A DNA stretch of 39,251 nt from Clostridia bacterium (GTDB taxonomy: Bacteria; Bacillota; Clostridia; Oscillospirales; CAG-272). The stretch covers positions 1 through 39,251 of the forward strand of contig CAADYQ010000053.1 in the NCBI GenBank assembly GCA_900753295.1, read 5' to 3'. The notes under the pieces were generated by a model. The model was given only the letters and a program-made list of their open reading frames with translations, ran no database searches and was not told where the DNA came from. Positions 6,863 to 14,490 of this stretch are shown piece by piece. Every line of letters begins with the position of its first letter. Positions within the stretch are counted from its first letter, which is position 1. Made by a program: the position numbers and the translations under genes.

Positions 6863-7348
6863 ATGAGATGTCCTAACTGCGGCTGCCTTGAAAGCCGCGT
6901 GATAGATTCGCGCCAGAATATCGACGGCAACAACATACGCCGCCGCCGCGAGTGCCTGAACTGTCAGAAGCGCTTTACCACATTTGAGGTGATAGAGTCG
7001 GTCCAACTCGTCGTTATAAAGAAAAACGGCACGCGCGAGCTTTTTGACCGTTCAAAATTGCTTTCGGGGCTTCTGAAGGCATGTGAAAAGCGCCCCGTGA
7101 ATGCCGAGCAGATAGCGACGGAGATCGAATCCGAACTTCAGAATTCACTCAGGCAGGAGATCCCGTCGGGGGATATAGGCGAAATGGTCATGCGCCGGCT
7201 GAAGGCTGCCGATGCCGTCGCATATGTGCGCTTTGCATCGGTATACCGTGAATTCAAGGATATTGAGACCTTCATACGCGAACTGAATGATATAAAGCGT
7301 GAGCCGGAGGAAGCCACCGACGGCGCCTTTGCGGAACACGCGGAATGA
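6863..7348 (+). CDS. nrdR: Transcriptional repressor NrdR
   Basis: Zinc-ribbon/ATP-cone repressor of ribonucleotide reductase genes, which senses ATP and dATP. The ribbon cysteines are C3, C6, C31 and C34 (MRCPNCG and CLNCQKRFTTFE), with the arginine-rich RRRRE stretch between them. The ATP-cone follows from about residue 48 (VVIKKNGTRELFDRSKL) to 140, including the family's YVRFASVYREFKD signature. Length (161) is slightly above the usual 150-155 because of an acidic tail. No nrd gene or obvious paired NrdR box is in this window, so its targets are elsewhere. The next gene overlaps its stop by four bases. Confidence 0.95.
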   Translation: MRCPNCGCLESRVIDSRQNIDGNNIRRRRECLNCQKRFTTFEVIESVQLVVIKKNGTRELFDRSKLLSGLLKACEKRPVNAEQIATEIESELQNSLRQEIPSGDIGEMVMRRLKAADAVAYVRFASVYREFKDIETFIRELNDIKREPEEATDGAFAEHAE

Positions 7349-8076
7349 AAAACGGGTGGAACCCGTGGCACGGGTGCCACAAGCTGAGCGAGGGTTGCGC
7401 CAACTGTTATGTTTACCGCATAGACGGCAGATATGAGCGGGATGCATCCGAGGTCGGCAAAAATGCCGACTTCGACCTCCCTGTGCGCATGAGCAAAAAC
7501 GGTCCCGCTATCCCTTGGGGGAGTACGGTGTGGACCTGCTTTTCATCCGATTTTTTTCTGGAGGATGCCGACGGATGGCGCGCCGATGCGTGGCGCATGA
7601 TCGCCCGCAGACCGGATATTCACTTCATTATTATAACCAAACGAATCGCACGTTTTCACGTTGCGCTTCCGTCCGACTGGGGCGACGGATACCCGAACGT
7701 TACGATAGGCTGTACCTGTGAAAATCAGCGGCGCGCGGACGAACGGCTCCCGCTCTTTCTGGCGGCGCCGATAAAGCATCGTATGATAGTCTGCGAGCCG
7801 CTGCTTGAGGAGCTGGATATAAAAAGCTACCTTTCGCCCGCGCTTGTCGAAACTGTGACTGCGGGAGGCGAGTCCGGGAGCGGTGCGCGTCTTTGCCGGT
7901 TTGAGTGGATAAAGCGCATAAGCGCGGACTGCGCGGCGACTGGAGTTGCCTTTTCGTATCATCAGACCGGCGCCTTGCTTGAGGTGAACGGCAGGGTGTG
8001 GCACATCCCGCGCAGGCTTCAGGCGGAGCAGGCGAAGCGCGCCGGCGTAGACGTGTGCGGCACGCAAAAGGAATAA
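7345..8076 (+). CDS. DUF5131 (phage Gp37/Gp68-like) protein
   Basis: A 243-residue protein of the DUF5131 family, named from phage Gp37/Gp68. The signature is the N-terminal WNPWHGC-x6-C-x2-CY (C11, C18, C21), a cysteine triad that could bind an iron-sulfur cluster or zinc. It is followed by a conserved FIIITKR segment, NVTIGCTCENQ and the GGESG loop at about 175. The family has been suggested to resemble radical-SAM barrel proteins, though its triad spacing differs from the classical CX3CX2C. Its biochemical activity is not established. It overlaps nrdR by four bases (ATGA), so the two are translated together. Chromosomal copies are common, so no prophage need be invoked, and no other phage gene is nearby. 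Confidence 0.8.
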   Translation: MKNGWNPWHGCHKLSEGCANCYVYRIDGRYERDASEVGKNADFDLPVRMSKNGPAIPWGSTVWTCFSSDFFLEDADGWRADAWRMIARRPDIHFIIITKRIARFHVALPSDWGDGYPNVTIGCTCENQRRADERLPLFLAAPIKHRMIVCEPLLEELDIKSYLSPALVETVTAGGESGSGARLCRFEWIKRISADCAATGVAFSYHQTGALLEVNGRVWHIPRRLQAEQAKRAGVDVCGTQKE

Positions 8077-8090
8077 AAAGGCGGTGTGCT

Positions 8091-8174
8091 ATGTTTCTTC
8101 TGGGCGGCAATGCTTTGTTTACGGTTTTTCCGTGGTTTATGAGGAAAAACACGATCTCAACCTTAAAAAATTAG
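8091..8174 (+). CDS. Possible 27-residue ORF
   Basis: ATG 8091 to TAG 8172-8174, with AAGGCGG at 8078-8084 six bases upstream. The product is hydrophobic in its first 17 residues (MFLLGGNALFTVFPWFM) and then polar. An inverted repeat GTTTTTCC/GGAAAAAC (8124-8131, 8143-8150) lies inside it. It may be chance: there is no family, and only the RBS and the position 15 bases after the DUF5131 stop support it. Confidence 0.2.
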   Translation: MFLLGGNALFTVFPWFMRKNTISTLKN

Positions 8175-8200
8175 CTTTTTGCGCTTGCCTTAATAAAATA

Positions 8201-8229
8201 TTGCATTTTTGAGCGCGGTGTGATATAAT
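8201..8229 (+). promoter_or_regulatory. Extended -10 promoter of the surface-protein block
   Basis: TTGCAT (8201-8206), 17-base spacer, TATAAT (8224-8229) preceded by TGA. Start point expected near 8235, at the foot of the leader hairpin. The same -35, spacer length and TGATATAAT recur at the polysaccharide promoter at 13705. Confidence 0.82.
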
Positions 8230-8232
8230 GAC

Positions 8233-8279
8233 TCCGGCGTGTCGGAAGGCTTTTCCGACCGCCGGAATCATTTTTATTT
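8233..8279 (+). promoter_or_regulatory. Leader hairpin with U-tract, attenuator-like
   Basis: A 14-bp stem (TCCGGCG-T-GTCGGAA, 8233-8247, with TTCCGACCGCCGGA, 8253-8266), one bulged T and a short loop, followed after four bases by TTTTTATTT. It starts at the predicted transcription start and ends 70 bases before the coding start. It could be an attenuator, a short terminated RNA, or a 5' stabilising hairpin. Confidence 0.6.
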
Positions 8280-8280
8280 C

Positions 8281-8327
8281 AGACAAGATAAGGACGATAA
8301 TCCGGCACATATGTGCGGTCCTTGTCT
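8281..8327 (+). promoter_or_regulatory. Second leader stem-loop
   Basis: AGACAAG (8281-8287) pairs with CTTGTCT (8321-8327), or in a longer form AGACA...AGGAC with GTCCTTGTCT. The perfect palindrome GCACATATGTGC (8305-8316) forms the inner hairpin. I do not recognise it as a known riboswitch class. Confidence 0.45.
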
Positions 8328-8350
8328 TCAGGAAAGGTATGGAGAAAAAC

Positions 8351-10141
8351 ATGAAAAGACACATCTCACTTATTCTGTCGGTTCTGATGATCCTCGGCAT
8401 CCTCGCTGCGGTTCCGGTAGCTGTGTTTGCCAAGGATGATGAAGCAGAGGCGCTTCCGGTATCCGATGCGGCGTCGTTTGCCGCCATGGATCAGACCGGG
8501 AGCTATTATCTGACTGCCGATATCACCCTTGACGCTACATATGTCGGCACGTTTGCCGGTACACTTGACGGCAAGGGACATACGATAACGGTCTCCGCTC
8601 CCGTTTTTGATAACGTAAAGGGTACCGTGAAGGACCTTGTTATAAACGGCAAGGTCGAAAACACCTCCGCCGAGGTGCTTGCGGCACTTGCCTGCAATGC
8701 TGTTCCCGGAGCGGTGTTTGAGAAGATAGTAAACCGCGCCGATGTTATCGGCGACGCCACGAGCACCAAACGTGCGGCGGGCGTAGTTGCTCTCATAACC
8801 AAGGGCGACGGCACCGTGACCGTGACCGACTGCGCGAACAGCGGCAGGATCGTGGGCTACGTCGCGGGCGGCGTCATCGGCAGAGCAGAGGCGAAGACCG
8901 AGGTGCGCGGATGCTCCAACACGGGAGCCATAGAGGGTGGCGATACCCTCGGCGGTGTGTTTGCATGGCCCGTTGAGGACTTTATCGTTGAAAACTGTGT
9001 AAACGGCACAAAGGGCGGCGCGGCAACGGTCGCCGACACGGGCGACAGCTCCGGCGGCATCATAAGCTATGTTTCCGCCAACACTGCCGGCTCCGTGAAG
9101 GGCTGTATAAACTATTCCGATATCACAAATACCTCCGGCAGGTGCGCCGCAGGCATCATTGCGCGACTCGGTGAAAATTCCACAGTCGATTTTGCCGACT
9201 GCGAAAACTACGGCAAGATGACCAACGCAAGCGAAAAATGGGCTGCCGGCGGTATCGCGGGCGAGTCGCAGGGCATTGTGAACTTCAGCGGATGCCGCAA
9301 CTACGCTTCCGTTGATAGCACAAAATACAAGGCGGGTGGTATATGCGGCGTGCTTTCGCACATAACCACCACCGTGAACTGCCTCAACTTCGGCGACATC
9401 CACGCGCTCAAGCAGGCGGGCGGCATCATCGGCTCCTGCGGCGCCAACAAGATCGAATCCGGCGATTATATATTCGAATTCTGCGGCAACGAGGGCAACA
9501 TCACCACCGACAAAGACACTGCGGCGGGCATCGTTGCATATGCGTACGGCACCGACAAGCACGCTCCCAAGCTGAACGGCTGCTACAATACCGGTAATGT
9601 CACCGGCGGCTGTGAGGCGGCGGGACTTATCGGCTACTTCAACGGAACGTCGGCGGCTGAGATAAAGAACTGCTTTGTCACCGGCACGGTAAAGACCACC
9701 GACAGCTCCATGAAGTCCTGCGTGTACTTCTGGTGCAAGTACGGCGAGGCAATGGCGGACGGCAATATTTCCGGTAACTTTTATCTTGCCGGTTGTGCCG
9801 ATGCCGAAAGATATGAAAAGGGCGGATATTCCGACCTTGCCGCAAACCTTACCTCCGACGATGTAAGATCCGGTAAGCTGGCATATGACATGAATGCCGC
9901 TCTCGGCTCGGAGAAATTCTTCCAGACGATCGGGACCGATGCGGCTCCCACGATGGAAAAAAACGGTCACAAGTCGGTAAAACTGCTTGACGGTAAGTAT
10001 ACCAACGGGAGCGCTCCCGTAAAGCCCGATGATCCCGCGCCCTCTACCGGCGACAATGCCGCCATCTGGCTGATCGCGGCTGTCGTTTCGGCGGCATGCG
10101 CGGTAATAACGGGAAAGAAAAAATACGCCCGCGAACGATAA
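8351..10141 (+). CDS. Secreted GLUG-like repeat protein with wall-anchor-like tail
   Basis: A 596-residue exported surface protein. The signal peptide is about residues 1-28 (MKRHISLILS..., cleavage after VFA). The body is built from eight or more short repeats of the form (G/D/N)C-x-N-x-G-x-I/V...AGGI-I/A-G, for example GCSNTGAIEGGDTLGG, DCENYGKMTNASEKWAAGG and GCYNTGNVTGGCEAAGLIG. This is the pattern of GLUG-type beta-solenoid domains seen in adhesins. The tail has PAPSTGDN, one hydrophobic helix and KKKYARER, which resembles sortase sorting signals with a PxTGD motif. The start at 8351 has GGAG six bases upstream and gives the signal peptide; upstream in-frame codons lie in the structured leader. 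No terminator separates it from the Lrp gene. Adhesion is inferred. Confidence 0.8.
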   Translation: MKRHISLILSVLMILGILAAVPVAVFAKDDEAEALPVSDAASFAAMDQTGSYYLTADITLDATYVGTFAGTLDGKGHTITVSAPVFDNVKGTVKDLVINGKVENTSAEVLAALACNAVPGAVFEKIVNRADVIGDATSTKRAAGVVALITKGDGTVTVTDCANSGRIVGYVAGGVIGRAEAKTEVRGCSNTGAIEGGDTLGGVFAWPVEDFIVENCVNGTKGGAATVADTGDSSGGIISYVSANTAGSVKGCINYSDITNTSGRCAAGIIARLGENSTVDFADCENYGKMTNASEKWAAGGIAGESQGIVNFSGCRNYASVDSTKYKAGGICGVLSHITTTVNCLNFGDIHALKQAGGIIGSCGANKIESGDYIFEFCGNEGNITTDKDTAAGIVAYAYGTDKHAPKLNGCYNTGNVTGGCEAAGLIGYFNGTSAAEIKNCFVTGTVKTTDSSMKSCVYFWCKYGEAMADGNISGNFYLAGCADAERYEKGGYSDLAANLTSDDVRSGKLAYDMNAALGSEKFFQTIGTDAAPTMEKNGHKSVKLLDGKYTNGSAPVKPDDPAPSTGDNAAIWLIAAVVSAACAVITGKKKYARER

Positions 10142-10175
10142 ACGCTAAGCGGGATAATCCTGACGGAGAGCACCA

Positions 10176-10697
10176 ATGGACAGTATTGACGAGAAGATAC
10201 TAACTATACTGAAGCTGAATGCACGCACAAAGATCACACACATAGCCAAGGAAATACATCTTTCCGAGACCTCGGTGATCGAGCGCATCAGAAAGCTCGA
10301 AAACAGCGGTGTGATAAAGCAGTACACCGCCGTGATCGACTATGAAAAGATAGGAATGGACATCACCGCACTTACGTATGTGCGCGTTGAGCATCCCAAG
10401 TATAACGATGAGTTCATACGGCATATGCGGGCGCATCCGGAGATATCCGATGTGCATTACATAACCGGTGACTACGACTTTTTTCTCAAGATAGTCACCA
10501 AGAGCAGCTCATCCCTCCAGCGGGTGCTCAACGACATAAAGTGCACTCCGGGCGTGTCGCTTACAAGGAGCAATGTCGTGCTCTCAACATGGAAAAACAA
10601 TTTTTCCGTCGTTTCCCCGTCCGATCCGGCAGGGAGCGGCGCCCCGGATGCCGAAACGGTCGGTGAGGCGGGGAACAGAAAGGAATCACAGCAATGA
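10176..10697 (+). CDS. Lrp/AsnC-family transcriptional regulator
   Basis: Feast/famine-type regulator. The winged helix-turn-helix is at about residues 3-60 (DEKILTILKLNARTKITHIAKEI, then SETSVIERIRKLENSGVI). The RAM ligand-binding and oligomerisation domain is at about 65-140, with the characteristic GDYDFFLKIV turn. A polar tail of about 30 residues (Pro, Gly, Glu, Ser) follows and is not part of the family core. GGAG lies seven bases before the ATG. It follows the surface protein by 34 bases and overlaps the peptidase gene by four, so it is embedded in an operon of exported proteins, which it may control. The ligand is unknown; amino acids are usual for the family. Confidence 0.9.
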   Translation: MDSIDEKILTILKLNARTKITHIAKEIHLSETSVIERIRKLENSGVIKQYTAVIDYEKIGMDITALTYVRVEHPKYNDEFIRHMRAHPEISDVHYITGDYDFFLKIVTKSSSSLQRVLNDIKCTPGVSLTRSNVVLSTWKNNFSVVSPSDPAGSGAPDAETVGEAGNRKESQQ

Positions 10698-11590
10698 AGA
10701 TATCATTCAGGATAACAGCGGCGGTACTTGTCGGAATCGCCGTTTGCGTGTGCGTATGCCTTGCCGCCTGCAAGCGCGGAGAGGGAGAAGTTACGACAGG
10801 TGAGACCGGGCAGTCCGGGACGGCGCCCGCAACATCTGCGGATACGACCGCGGAGCTTCAGCCCACAACGCCGGAGGAAACGGAAGCGCCGCCTGTTCCC
10901 GTGGTCAAAAAGGCTGTCATCGCCGGCGGCGGGGCATCCACAAAGATATATTCGGAAATAATAAAGCTCGCGGAAAAGAAAAATCCCAAGGTGGTGCTTC
11001 TCTGCACCGCAGGCAAGGATGCCGTCAGCAATGTTGAGGCATATGTCAATACATTCTTGCGGTATACAAAGAATGTCGAGGCTATCACGCTTGTTACCAA
11101 GCTGTATGATCCCGCCGAGCTGCGCGACAAGATCGTGAACGCGGATATAATCTGCGTCGGCGGCGGTCAGAGCGAATACATGGATATGGTGTGGAAGAAA
11201 TTCAAGGTCGATGAATATCTTGCCGAAGCGTATGACCGCGGCGTTATCTGCTGCGGAGGAAGCGCGGGAGGAATGTGCTGGACCTACATGGGCTGGAACG
11301 ACTATTACTCGGTGCCCGATTCGATATACAAGTTCTTCCCGGGGCTTGACCTTATCCACATCTATTACGGCCCCCACTTCGGCAACAGCGACAAGTGGGC
11401 AGGGTTCAACAATGCCGTAATGAACGAAAAGGATCCGAAATACAAGCTAGGCTTTGCGATGGACAACGGCGCCGCGATAGTCTTTATTGACGGTCAGCCG
11501 ACAAGAAGTGTGCGCGAAAATGCTACGGCGCGTATTTTCAGATACGACTTCGTGGATGGCAAGTGGGTCCGTTCGGTTTACAGGGACTGA
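10694..11590 (+). CDS. Lipoprotein with peptidase S51 (dipeptidase E-like) domain
   Basis: A 298-residue exported protein. A signal peptide ends in the lipobox LAAC with C26, then a Thr/Glu/Pro-rich linker to about residue 70 lifts the domain off the membrane. The domain (about 73-298) has the S51 fold signature: AVIAGGG start, ICVGGGQSEYM, and the nucleophile elbow CGGSAGGM with Ser190. H228 (GPHFG) is the likely catalytic histidine. S51 enzymes usually have an acidic residue in the later G-x-D/E-E/D-x-T/A-A-x strand, and here it reads AMDNGAAIVF, so the acid may be D257 or the site may be altered. Family members include dipeptidase E and cyanophycinase, normally cytoplasmic or secreted; a lipid-anchored form is uncommon. 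ATGA overlap with the Lrp gene indicates coupled translation. Confidence 0.82.
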   Translation: MKISFRITAAVLVGIAVCVCVCLAACKRGEGEVTTGETGQSGTAPATSADTTAELQPTTPEETEAPPVPVVKKAVIAGGGASTKIYSEIIKLAEKKNPKVVLLCTAGKDAVSNVEAYVNTFLRYTKNVEAITLVTKLYDPAELRDKIVNADIICVGGGQSEYMDMVWKKFKVDEYLAEAYDRGVICCGGSAGGMCWTYMGWNDYYSVPDSIYKFFPGLDLIHIYYGPHFGNSDKWAGFNNAVMNEKDPKYKLGFAMDNGAAIVFIDGQPTRSVRENATARIFRYDFVDGKWVRSVYRD

Positions 11591-11626
11591 CCCGGTACGC
11601 GGAATATCATGAAAGGCGTGTGTGAA

Positions 11627-13609
11627 ATGAAAAAGATCATATCGGTGGTATTGTCAATGGTGATGCTTTGCGGTGCCGTACCTTATACGGTAATGGCGGC
11701 GGGAAACGGAAATGGGGAATATCCCGAGCTTCTTATAACGCAGATAGGCGTCGATCAGTACGGAAGCACGGATAACGCCGCAAATATCAATCCCAAATAC
11801 AACGACGGCGCGGGGAACAATCCCAACTCCGACGTTTACGAATTCATATCTGTCTATAACAACTCCGACCGCGAGCTAAATGTATATGACTACATGATAG
11901 GATATCAGGGCGCATCCCCCACAAAAAGCCCCGATTTCTTTGAGCGGTCGATCCAATGCTATACACCTGTCTATCCCGGCGCGGACTGGATAGACGCTCC
12001 TTATTCCGCCTACGATACATACTGGAAGAATGCGTCTGTGAAACGCCCGGTAAACCCCGCGCGTGCGGACGGCACGGTGAAGCCCGGTGAGACAGTTGTC
12101 ATCTGGGTGTATTCCGCCGCGTCTCACCGCATAAACTGCACCGTGGAGCAGTTCCGCAGGTTCTGGAGCATTCCGGACGGCGTAAAGGTGTTTATTATCG
12201 ACGGTAACGATGTAGACGGACCGAACAACTTCAAGCTGAAAAACAATGCAACGGGAACATACATCATAATGCACAGTTCGGAGAGATTCCCGGCGCGCCG
12301 TTCGGCGGATAAAAAATATGACGTCGAACGCGACAATAAGCGCGATCCGTATCCCGATGAGACCTACGAGACGCTCGAAGAGGTCATTTCGTGGGCGGTG
12401 GTGGATTTCACGAGCGAGCCGCTCGCATCTCAGCTCAGTGCCGAAGGCGCCGAGGCAAAGACGAACTGGACGGTGAGCTATCTTCCCGCGACCGATGCAC
12501 CTGCGGCGCAGAACGGATATACCGCGGCAGCGTTCGCGTCCAAAAAGCGCATGCACCTTGAAAAGGTGAACAGCTACGCCGATGCGTCGGTGGGACGTCA
12601 CGACGATGCACAGCGCGCCGCGTTTGCCAAAACGCTGACAACGCTTGTCCGCACTGTTCCGGAAAAAACGGTCGCGCTCGTCAACAACAACGATCGCCCG
12701 TCGATCATAATTACCGAGATATCAGCCGACCAGTACGGCGGCGATTCAACGCTTGCCGCGTATAAGGCAAGCCCCAGCTCCGATCCCTTTGAGTGCTTTG
12801 AAATGTACAACAACGCCACGGAAGCCGTAAATATCTTTGACTACATGATAGGCTATCAGGGAAGCGGTGCCACGAGCGTTTCGACGTGGTTTGAGCGCTC
12901 TGTGCAGGAATATACGCCTATCCTTCCGGGCGCGGACTGGATCGACGCGCCGTGGGGCGAGTACGATAAGTATTGGACCGGCTCCGATGTCGCCCGTCCT
13001 GTCAATCCCGGATATGCCGACGGCGTGATAGCTCCCGGCGAGACCTTTGTCGTATGGTGCTATAATTCCGATTCGCATAAATGCCGCGCAACGGTAGCCG
13101 ATCTCCGTGAATTCTGGAAGATACCCGAAAACGTCAAGGTGTTCATTTTTGACGGGAACTCGGACAGGGACAAGAACTTCAACATCAAGAATTCCGGAAC
13201 AGGCGAGTATATCATCATAAAGCCGTCAGAGCGTTTCCCGCTCCGACGCAGCGATGATGAGACCTATTATACCGAGTGCGACCGCAAGGATCATTACTAT
13301 TACGACAAGAACTTCTCGGATATGCCCGAGATAATCAGCTGGGCGGTCGTCGATTTCGGAAGCTATGATCCGCTTTATACCTTCAGACTCAAAAACGGCG
13401 AGAGTAGTTCAAAGAACAATTATACGATGAGCTATGCGCCGTATAACGGGGAAGAGGTGTTTACAAACGGATTCACCACGGTGACCTTTGCAACGCAAAA
13501 ACGGGTCCACCTGACTGCCGTAAACGAAAAATACGAGGATGCGCACATCGGTACGCTCACCGAGGCGCAGAGGGAAGCGATAGCAAAATCAAACTCGGAA
13601 AGAAAATAA
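11627..13609 (+). CDS. Secreted protein with two lamin-tail-like domains
   Basis: A 660-residue exported protein. The signal peptide is MKKIISVVLSMVMLCGAVPY and following residues to about 25. The rest is two tandem copies of one unit, about bases 11720-12620 and 12700-13600. Both copies contain (Y/F)DYMIGYQG, PGADWIDAP, RPVNP, SSERFP or PSERFP followed by RRS, and ISWAVVDF. The opening PELLITQIGVDQYG / SIIITEISADQYG and the later GETxVVW strand fit the lamin-tail (LTD) Ig-like fold seen in bacterial surface proteins. No wall-anchor or second membrane segment is present, so it is probably released. ATG 11627 gives the signal peptide; an earlier ATG at 11609 is less well placed. It is the last gene before the hairpin at 13616. 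Confidence 0.75.
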   Translation: MKKIISVVLSMVMLCGAVPYTVMAAGNGNGEYPELLITQIGVDQYGSTDNAANINPKYNDGAGNNPNSDVYEFISVYNNSDRELNVYDYMIGYQGASPTKSPDFFERSIQCYTPVYPGADWIDAPYSAYDTYWKNASVKRPVNPARADGTVKPGETVVIWVYSAASHRINCTVEQFRRFWSIPDGVKVFIIDGNDVDGPNNFKLKNNATGTYIIMHSSERFPARRSADKKYDVERDNKRDPYPDETYETLEEVISWAVVDFTSEPLASQLSAEGAEAKTNWTVSYLPATDAPAAQNGYTAAAFASKKRMHLEKVNSYADASVGRHDDAQRAAFAKTLTTLVRTVPEKTVALVNNNDRPSIIITEISADQYGGDSTLAAYKASPSSDPFECFEMYNNATEAVNIFDYMIGYQGSGATSVSTWFERSVQEYTPILPGADWIDAPWGEYDKYWTGSDVARPVNPGYADGVIAPGETFVVWCYNSDSHKCRATVADLREFWKIPENVKVFIFDGNSDRDKNFNIKNSGTGEYIIIKPSERFPLRRSDDETYYTECDRKDHYYYDKNFSDMPEIISWAVVDFGSYDPLYTFRLKNGESSSKNNYTMSYAPYNGEEVFTNGFTTVTFATQKRVHLTAVNEKYEDAHIGTLTEAQREAIAKSNSERK

Positions 13610-13615
13610 ATTCAT

Positions 13616-13643
13616 GGGCTGCCGCGCATTTGCGCGGCAGCCC
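13616..13643. terminator. G+C-rich hairpin ending the surface-protein block
   Basis: GGGCTGCCGCGCA (13616-13628) pairs perfectly with 13631-13643. In the forward direction it is followed by AAAAAAA and not a U-run, so it is not a textbook intrinsic terminator. It may still stop polymerase or protect the mRNA end. Its tip shares GCATTTGCGC with the hairpin at 3710-3741. Confidence 0.55.
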
Positions 13644-13704
13644 AAAAAAATATACGAAAAACGTCAAAGTAAAAATAAGTATGCCTGTTTTTGCGTTCAG
13701 GCAC

Positions 13705-13733
13705 TTGCATTTTCTCTATGCACGTGATATAAT
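13705..13733 (+). promoter_or_regulatory. Promoter of the polysaccharide locus
   Basis: TTGCAT (13705-13710), 17-base spacer, TGA-TATAAT (-10 at 13728-13733). It gives a leader of about 130 bases to the first gene at 13873. No other clear promoter was seen before 38082, consistent with one long transcript, although internal promoters cannot be excluded. Confidence 0.8.
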
Positions 13734-13872
13734 TAAATGTATAATTGGCGGTTTTGCGAGCGCTTTTTGAAACTTCGTACCGAACGGGTTGCACATGTGC
13801 CGATCGGTGCGCTACGGGTCTCATGCCAAATGTAGATACGACGAAAATAAAAAGAACAGGAAAGATGATCTG

Positions 13873-14490
13873 ATGTATAAGAAATTCGTAAAACGGATGC
13901 TCGATATAATACTTTCTTTTGCCGGACTTGTATTGTCGTCGTGGCTGTTTCTTATCATTATCATTGCAATAGAGATCGATGATCCCGGTCCCGTCTTTTT
14001 CAGTCAGAAGCGCGTCGGTATACATAAAAAGCATTTCAAGCTGTATAAATTCCGCAGTATGAAGATGTCAACGCCGCACGATACGCCTACTCATTTGCTG
14101 GAAAATCCGGAGCAGTACATAACACGCGTCGGCAAATTCCTGCGCCGCACGTCGCTTGACGAGATACCGCAGCTCTGGAATATCCTGCGCGGCGATATGA
14201 GCGTGATAGGGCCTCGTCCCGCGCTTTGGAACCAGTACGATCTGCTCGAGGAGCGCGACAAATACGGAGCCAACGATATAAAGCCGGGGCTTTCCGGCTG
14301 GGCGCAGATATGCGGAAGAGATGAACTGGAGATCCCGGATAAGGCGCGTCTTGACGGTGAGTACGTAAGGCGGATGAGCTTTCGCTTCGACTGCCGCTGC
14401 TTCTTCGGCACGGCGATATCGACTTTGCGCGGCGACGGAGTGGTCGAGGGCGGCACGGGCGAGATGCACAGGATGGAGATCAAAAAGTGA
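13873..14490 (+). CDS. Sugar-phosphate transferase to undecaprenyl phosphate (PglC-like)
   Basis: A 205-residue monotopic phosphoglycosyl transferase (bacterial sugar transferase family). It moves a sugar-1-phosphate from a UDP-sugar onto undecaprenyl phosphate at the inner membrane face, starting the repeat unit. Visible features are KRMLDIILS and a re-entrant hydrophobic segment (about 10-32), IDDPGPVFFSQKRVG, KFRSM, the catalytic Asp-Glu pair D96-E97 in RRTSLDEIPQ, then LRGDMSVIGPRP. The size is that of the minimal PglC-type enzymes, without the extra membrane domain of WbaP. ATG 13873 is used because upstream in-frame sequence lacks family resemblance. The next gene overlaps by four bases. 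The sugar is not predictable from sequence; with the PglA-like gene next door, an N-acetylated sugar is likely. Confidence 0.9.
   Translation: MYKKFVKRMLDIILSFAGLVLSSWLFLIIIIAIEIDDPGPVFFSQKRVGIHKKHFKLYKFRSMKMSTPHDTPTHLLENPEQYITRVGKFLRRTSLDEIPQLWNILRGDMSVIGPRPALWNQYDLLEERDKYGANDIKPGLSGWAQICGRDELEIPDKARLDGEYVRRMSFRFDCRCFFGTAISTLRGDGVVEGGTGEMHRMEIKK

Noticed and set aside
7345..8076. Prophage remnant because of the Gp37/Gp68 family name
   Set aside because: No other phage-like gene or attachment site is present, and the gene is coupled to nrdR.
8124..8150. Inverted repeat GTTTTTCC/GGAAAAAC as a terminator of the DUF5131 gene
   Set aside because: The stem is short with an 11-base loop and no U-run follows, so it is not called as a terminator.
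8366..9970. A long antisense open frame (534 codons, reverse strand) across the GLUG-repeat gene
   Set aside because: It mirrors the repeat gene's biased codons, has no RBS or family motif, and the sense gene has a signal peptide, repeats and anchor.
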